Positions 59,901-64,000 of a DNA stretch of 64,000 nucleotides are shown here, in pieces. Position numbers and translations under genes: made by a program. Every line of letters begins with the position of its first letter. The stretch's first letter is position 1. The notes under the pieces are model-generated. The model was given only the letters and a program-made list of their open reading frames with translations, did no database searches and had not been told where the DNA came from. The stretch is taken from positions 23,667,501 through 23,731,500 of the forward strand of contig NC_092568.1 in the NCBI RefSeq assembly GCF_037975245.1, given 5' to 3'. This DNA is from Apostichopus japonicus. Its lineage: Eukaryota; Echinodermata; Holothuroidea; Aspidochirotida; Stichopodidae.

Positions 59901-62900
59901 TATGAGAGAGATGTGTAGTTATGGTACAAGAATGACCAGTATGTACACCCTGTATGAGAGAGATGTGTAGTTATGGTACAAGAATGACCAGTATGTACAC
60001 CCTGTATGAGAGAGATGTGTAGTTATGGTACAAGAATGACCAGTATGTACACCCTGTATGAGAGAGATGTGTAGTTATGGTACAAGAATGACCAGTATGT
60101 ACACCCTGTATGAGAGAGATGTGTAGTTTATGGTACAAAGAATGACCAGTATGTACACCCTGTATGAGAGAGATGTGTAGTTATGGTACAAGAATGACCA
60201 GTATGTACACCCCTGTATGAGAGAGATGTGTAGTTATGGTACAAGAATGACCAGTATGTACACCCCTGTATGAGAGAGATGTGTAGTTATGGTAAAAGAA
60301 TGACCAGTATGTACACCCCTGTATGAGAGAGATGTGTAGTTATGGTACAAGAATGACCAGTATGTACACCCCTGTATGAGAGAGATGTGTAGTTATGGTA
60401 CAAGAATGACCAGTATGTACACCCTGTATGAGAGAGATGTGTAGTTTATGGTACAAGAATGACCAGTATGTACACCCCTGTATGAGAGAGATGTGTAGTT
60501 TATGGTACAAAGAATGACCAGTATGTTCACCCCTGTATGAGAGAGATGTGTAGTTACGGTGAATAGAACACTAGCTTTGGGCAGGTAAAAATCCACTTCG
60601 TTGGAGCATATGACTACCCCTATTTTTGTTTTCCAGTTATCTCCAAAGTGACAACGGGTAATACCAATATTATCATTGTACCTATTTGGGGTATTGAGTT
60701 ATAATGCGATCTGAACTTGATGTTAACAACTTGTTGTGAGACAGGCAAACCACTGTCTGAACAGTTATTTGGTTGTCTAAACATTTGCCCTGGAGCTAAA
60801 AAAAAAAAAAAGAACAAGGATACCAACCAGGTTTCTTGACTCCTTCTTTACGTGTCTTCTCTCTGAATGTTTCTAATCGTCCGACGAGCATGTCGACCTT
60901 TGGCCACTTCTTCTCCTTTAGCTTTGGGGTCGCCTTGCCAACAGATGGCAGTTTGGCTTGACCTTGAAAATACAATCGCAAATTTGATTCTTAAATTAGA
61001 CTGTTATCATGGGATGGATATATGCAAACATCTGCTTAAAAAAATAGCTTAAAGAACAATGGCAGCATGAAAAAAAACATATGTATTTCTCTAAAATAAG
61101 CAAGCAAGGCCAAGATGGTTAACAGTGGTTAGACAATGTTCTGTTCTTCATGTTTATTGGAAACTAACTAAACCTTTGTCACCCATCCTTATTAAATACA
61201 AGTTTCTGTTATGTTGCAGTTTAGGGCAAAGTCATATTCCGCTCCCCACGCTATCTTCAGAAAATTATGTTCTGACAGGTATCCTCCCACTTTTCACAGA
61301 CATAGAAGAATTTTATAATAAACAAAATATTACCATGAATTGATTAGCAAAAATTTGGGCTTGAAAAATACTTACATTCCTGTTTCACTGCCATCACATC
61401 TACAGCATCGAACGGACAACGGGAGATGTGTCTCAACTTCAGCATATCTTTGCATAATATCCTGGACAGCTTAGTCATGGGCGTAGTTTTGAGAGCAAAT
61501 GCAATACGGGTCTTCATTCCAATGCCTCTGATACCAGCCGTTCGCAGGCTCAGACCGTGAGCCACTTGACAGTGGCGAGCTAGTTGGGCTTTGAGCTTAA
61601 ACTCCTGCAGCAGAGATGTAGGAAACACAAAAAAATTTCATTCAATGATTGATGATGACAACCACGGCGACAATGATGTGAAATTTCAAGTTTGTGAAAT
61701 TTCAAAATCAAAGAGACCTTTCAAAGGTTTTCTGTGAGTCTAGAACAAATAAACACGACCAAGACCCTTTTTGGCACTTTGACATTTTGGGTATCTTCAT
61801 GCTATTGCAAAACTGTTTTCATTGCAATTGGTCTGCAGAAACAGTCAGGTTTATTACATTGGTAATGATGCGTTACAAATTTCAAAGGTTTCTTCTCGAG
61901 TGTCCTTTCTGTATTCTTCCGTTGCCTTCAGAGCTGGAAACTTGTGCCACACGCCACTTATATTTCCTGTGGAATATCTGAAACTTGTATTATATTCCTG
62001 TGGAATATCTGAAACACTGGTTGTACACTGGTTACTCTATTGCTTACTACCTTCCCACATTGACTGTGCATGTAAGCAGGTGGAACATCTGAAACACCGG
62101 TTGTGCCTAGCTATTGCTTACTACCATCCCACGTCCATTCTCTGCATGCGAGCAGACAGAATCTTCAGAACAAATAAATATCGTTATTTAGTTGTCCTTA
62201 CAATATCTGAACAAATGAGGTATTTATTGAGTAACTGTTACTACCTTCCCACATCCAATGACTGTGCACATGAGCGGGTGAATCCTGGGAACAAGCCCTG
62301 GTCTGTCCGGTCTATTCCTCAATGTACCTTGCCTCTCTCCATCTGAATGAGAAGAAGATGAAACCGGCTTAGGATCTCACACATACCTGTACTCATACCT
62401 ATGTGTACTATTTGTTTCCTATACACTGCATCCCTTCCCCCACCCCCCCACCCCCCTCCTACAATGTCTGGTTTGTAAGTGCAATCTTAGGTTTGCAGTA
62501 TGATTCTTTTTTGCTTTCTTTCAGTTTTAAGATTCACAATAAATTACAATCATGCTCCTCCTATTTTCTGCCATGTTAATTTTCAACTCAATCAGCTTGC
62601 TCTTTTGGTAATATTTTGTGGGGAATATTTTGGTAAATCTTGTTGTAACTAATAAAATCATTTCAAGGGGCCTACACAATTGGGCATGTCGAATTTCATA
62701 CTGTTAGTGGATTGTTGTTTTTGCCAACATACGGTGGGATGATTTGTAGGGAGCAGAAGCACAAGCTTATAAATAATGAATAACAAACTCAACGTTTTCT
62801 AAATGTGACGAATAAATGACGGACAAAAGGATAAAATGAAACCAAGTAGGAAAGATTTCAACTTTGTGGTTTAAACCTAGCTGTCTCTCTTCTGCTAGTC

Positions 62901-63747
62901 TTCGTAGTTGTTAATTTTTTCAATGTTTTTGCCCCTGCCTTGTTTCTGTGCACTTCCTTTCACTTCATGTATATATTATTTCTGTACTTACAATTTATGT
63001 TATGTTGAATCTGTTGTGTTTATACGTGAAGTGATAAAACAAAATAAAACGAACTAAAAACGAAACGAGATATACCCAGAAATATCTCACCGAGACGGGT
63101 GGGCATCTTGAGTCCCCCACACTTCTTCCAGTAGATCCAGCATGAAGCACACAGCCTGCATTGCATGTTAGCTGGACCCCAGGAGTACCACTGATATGAT
63201 GAATTGGCTGTAGAATATTAAAAGCCAAAACTGAGTATTTATGCTCTCTGCCAATTCTATCACACCAATATTAACATGTAAGAAACTGATACACCCCAAC
63301 ATGTTGTCGACAGTAATTGAACAGATAGCCATGTGGGTTCCATTTGTGGGAGGATAAATAATAACATTTATGACCAATGTTGATTGTTCCACTTTGGTTT
63401 ATCCTTGATTCCTTTCTCTGTCACTTTCTTTCTCAACAAAGACCAGATGTTTTTTTCCAAGTAGATCCCACTCCATTCTCAGCCAGATGTGGACACTAAG
63501 CAGGCATAAGAGCAAAAAGAAGAGTCTGTCTTCTGGGAACTCGTTGAAAGGAGAGAAACCTTTTTTAGAGCCCAAAGCAAAACCTGAGATGACGGAACGC
63601 CTGTATTCCATATAAACCCAACGGCTAAAGATAATACGATGAGAGTCATTATCCTTACCATGACAGCTTTCACATGCTCTTGTTCCAGGCATGGATACTT
63701 GTCCACCCAATCCCATCCTTCCAATTTGATTGGGATTTGGCTTGTTG
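53780..63747 (-). CDS. MTA: Metastasis-associated protein (MTA), NuRD subunit, C-terminal 375 residues in 10 exons
   Basis: MTA proteins scaffold the NuRD deacetylase-remodelling complex in the nucleus, binding HDAC1/2 through ELM2-SANT and RBBP4/7 through C-terminal motifs. Ten exons join in consistent phase (63659-63747, 63091-63207, 62245-62342, 61376-61604, 60828-60962, 58578-58703, 57729-57776, 55211-55233, 54375-54457, 53780-53960). In order they encode: a GATA-type finger CESC...CRLCASC with [11 protein letters not shown] and [12 protein letters not shown]; a C2H2 finger CTVIGC...RHCQVAH; the MTA R1 (RBBP-binding) region [10 protein letters not shown] to [15 protein letters not shown]; a basic linker; [23 protein letters not shown], equivalent to the second RBBP4/7 site; a proline run; and terminal EPIVID. 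The BAH, ELM2 and SANT parts lie right of the window. Paralogue (MTA1/2/3) cannot be assigned and is probably not meaningful for an invertebrate. Confidence 0.94.
54375..54457 (-). CDS. MTA: MTA exon i: WMDAPDDVF motif
   Basis: Acceptor GTACAG|, donor GAG|GTGCGT. Encodes [20 protein letters not shown] then FHADGNT, matching the MNWIDAPDDVFY region of MTA1. Confidence 0.92.
55211..55233 (-). CDS. MTA: MTA microexon h (23 bp)
   Basis: Acceptor TTTGTAG|, donor AAT|GTAAGT. Encodes the last two bases of an Asp codon plus ASHLDAN. It converts phase 1 from exon g to phase 0 for exon i. Skipping it would put the C-terminus out of frame, which supports its use. Confidence 0.72.
55234..57728. other. 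MTA intron between exons g and h
   Basis: A 2.5-kb intron, nearly half of it the 55870-56974 transposon. A poly-C run lies at 57055-57075. The smaller introns 53961-54374, 54458-55210, 57777-58577, 60963-61375 and 63208-63658 show nothing beyond AT-rich sequence. Confidence 0.6.
55870..56974. mobile_element. hAT-type non-autonomous element, 1105 bp, with CCGGCCGG subterminal repeats
   Basis: Begins TAGGGATGCACCGATCC and ends with the complement of TAGGGATGCACCGGATATCC. The direct repeat ATCCTACT flanks it exactly (55862-55869 and 56975-56982). TAGGGATGCACCG termini with 8-bp duplications are a known hAT pattern in animals. Both subterminal zones carry repeated GGCCGGAACCGGATTTT words; the middle is AT-rich and non-coding. 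Confidence 0.92.
57729..57776 (-). CDS. MTA: MTA exon g (48 bp)
   Basis: Acceptor TCTTAG|, donor AGAG|GTAAGG. Encodes [15 protein letters not shown], a basic stretch that may act as a nuclear localisation signal. It is short, but both splice sites are good and phases match. Confidence 0.75.
58578..58703 (-). CDS. MTA: MTA exon f: variable linker
   Basis: Acceptor CTTACAG|, donor GCA|GTAAGA. Encodes [20 protein letters not shown] then [20 protein letters not shown] and C. It is Ser/Thr-rich with no domain. Phase and position support it; family identity of this stretch is weak. Confidence 0.75.
58704..60827. other. MTA intron between exons e and f
   Basis: A 2.1-kb intron that contains the 52-bp minisatellite. 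No exon recognised in the rest. Confidence 0.6.
59605..60560. repeat. Minisatellite of about 18 units of ~52 bp, in an MTA intron
   Basis: The unit is GAATGACCAGTATGTACACC, then CCTGTATGAGAGAGATGTGT and AGTTATGGTACAA. Units are 51-54 bp, differing mainly by CCC/CCCC, TAGTTA/TAGTTTA and CAAGAA/CAAAGAA indels. The first unit is the most diverged. Confidence 0.96.
60828..60962 (-). CDS. MTA: MTA exon e: basic linker
   Basis: Acceptor TTCAAG|, with a weak donor G|GTTGGT chosen because it alone keeps phase with the next exon. Encodes [20 protein letters not shown] and [17 protein letters not shown], aligning with TARLPEA in vertebrate MTA1. Confidence 0.85.
61376..61604 (-). CDS. MTA: MTA exon d: second half of C2H2 finger and R1 region
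   Basis: Acceptor CTGCAG|, donor AAT|GTAAGT. Encodes [17 protein letters not shown] (two finger His), [11 protein letters not shown], then the R1 region [20 protein letters not shown] through [11 protein letters not shown]. The split Cys codon completes QEC, like AEC in vertebrates. Confidence 0.94.
61960..62140. repeat. Tandem decayed copies of the 3' half of MTA exon c
   Basis: Downstream of the exon c donor, CTACCTTCCCACAT...GACTGTGCATG recurs with its exon-equivalent edge at 62051, and CTACCATCCCACGTCC...CTGCATGCGAGCAG at 62125. Both mirror the true exon end at 62245. Repeated TGTGGAATATCTGAAAC and AAACACYGGTTGT segments accompany them. Confidence 0.65.
62245..62342 (-). CDS. MTA: MTA exon c: first half of a C2H2 zinc finger
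   Basis: Acceptor ATTCAG|, donor AAG|GTAGTA. Encodes [20 protein letters not shown] then [13 protein letters not shown]. The DGER start directly continues PTRL, as in vertebrate MTA. CTVIGC supplies the two Cys of a finger completed by the next exon. Confidence 0.88.
62343..63090. other. MTA intron between exons b and c
   Basis: No exon. AT-rich, with a poly-C rich stretch near 62435-62458. Confidence 0.55.
63091..63207 (-). CDS. MTA: MTA exon b: core of GATA-type zinc finger
   Basis: Acceptor TCTACAG|, donor CTCG|GTGAGA. Encodes [20 protein letters not shown] then [18 protein letters not shown]. This is nearly identical to the vertebrate MTA finger as I recall it. Confidence 0.95.
63659..63747 (-). 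CDS. MTA: MTA exon a: lead-in and first Cys pair of GATA finger
   Basis: Acceptor TTTTCAG|, donor ATG|GTAAGG. Encodes [20 protein letters not shown] and [13 protein letters not shown] is the first zinc-binding pair. Confidence 0.88.
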
Positions 63748-64000
63748 CTGAAAAGGATGAAACAGAGCATTTGTTAGCAGATGTCATACAACAGTTGCAC
63801 AAGTCATGCAAGAATTTACACAGTGAGGAAATGGAAGTGTATTGTATTTTTAATATAATATTGTTTTGTAAAGTATTTTACAAAAGTATCAGCCAAGGCA
63901 ACAGCCAAGTAAATGATATTATTTTTTATTTTTTTTATTTAAGACTTGTAAAACATCTATCAGCAGAGGGAGATACCATTCCTTAATACAAATCAACAAC
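63748..64000. other. MTA intron upstream of exon a (partial)
   Basis: A pyrimidine-rich tract leads into the exon a acceptor on the minus strand. No SANT-domain exon is visible before the window ends. Confidence 0.55.

Noticed and set aside
59451-60596. Protein with [18 protein letters not shown]-type repeats
   Set aside because: It is only the 52-bp minisatellite translated. It lies within an MTA intron and shifts frame between units.

Overview
The window looks like nuclear DNA of an invertebrate deuterostome, most likely an echinoderm. The reasons are small exons with GT-AG introns and animal gene families, a LYPLAL1 orthologue, and an AT-rich background full of microsatellites, truncated LINE tails and short DNA transposons. 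The palindrome TAGGCCTA also recurs often. The taxon is an inference; I cannot run a search.

Three multi-exon genes are readable, all on the minus strand. (1) About 2.35-11.67 kb holds the first three coding exons of an SLC6 Na+/Cl--coupled transporter; the gene continues off the left edge. (2) 38.4-50.9 kb holds a complete five-exon LYPLAL1-type serine hydrolase (233 residues) with an intact Ser-Asp-His triad. (3) 53.8-63.7 kb holds the last ten coding exons (375 residues) of an MTA-family NuRD subunit. These carry a GATA-type finger, a C2H2 finger, the MTA R1 region, a 23-bp microexon and a proline-rich C-terminus ending in EPIVID. Its 5' half lies beyond the right edge. All splice phases in these models agree. 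Weaker gene-like items are an orphan signal-peptide exon (49.3-49.4 kb) and a P2X7-tail-like fragment (34.2-34.6 kb).

The 12-38 kb interval has no recognisable host gene and is rich in repeats. The strongest mobile-element evidence is a set of non-autonomous, hAT-like elements with terminal inverted repeats and 8-bp target-site duplications. They lie at 12374-13400, 14610-14986, 27190-27813, 30630-31003, 31136-31627, 35553-36765 (with another nested at 35888-36224), 51085-51220 and 55870-56974; 39278-40913 is a weaker candidate. Several share an internal GC-rich hairpin and a CAGATGCAATTTGGTG-type motif although their ends differ. LINE 3' ends lie at 4217-4372 and 13741-14192. Large minisatellites occupy 21537-22845 (about 20-bp units) and 59605-60560 (about 52-bp units, inside an MTA intron).

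The three genes have unrelated roles (membrane transport, acyl-ester hydrolysis, chromatin remodelling) and nothing suggests they work together. I found no new multi-gene system. The most interesting items are the MTA gene structure and the transposon family with its shared internal module.
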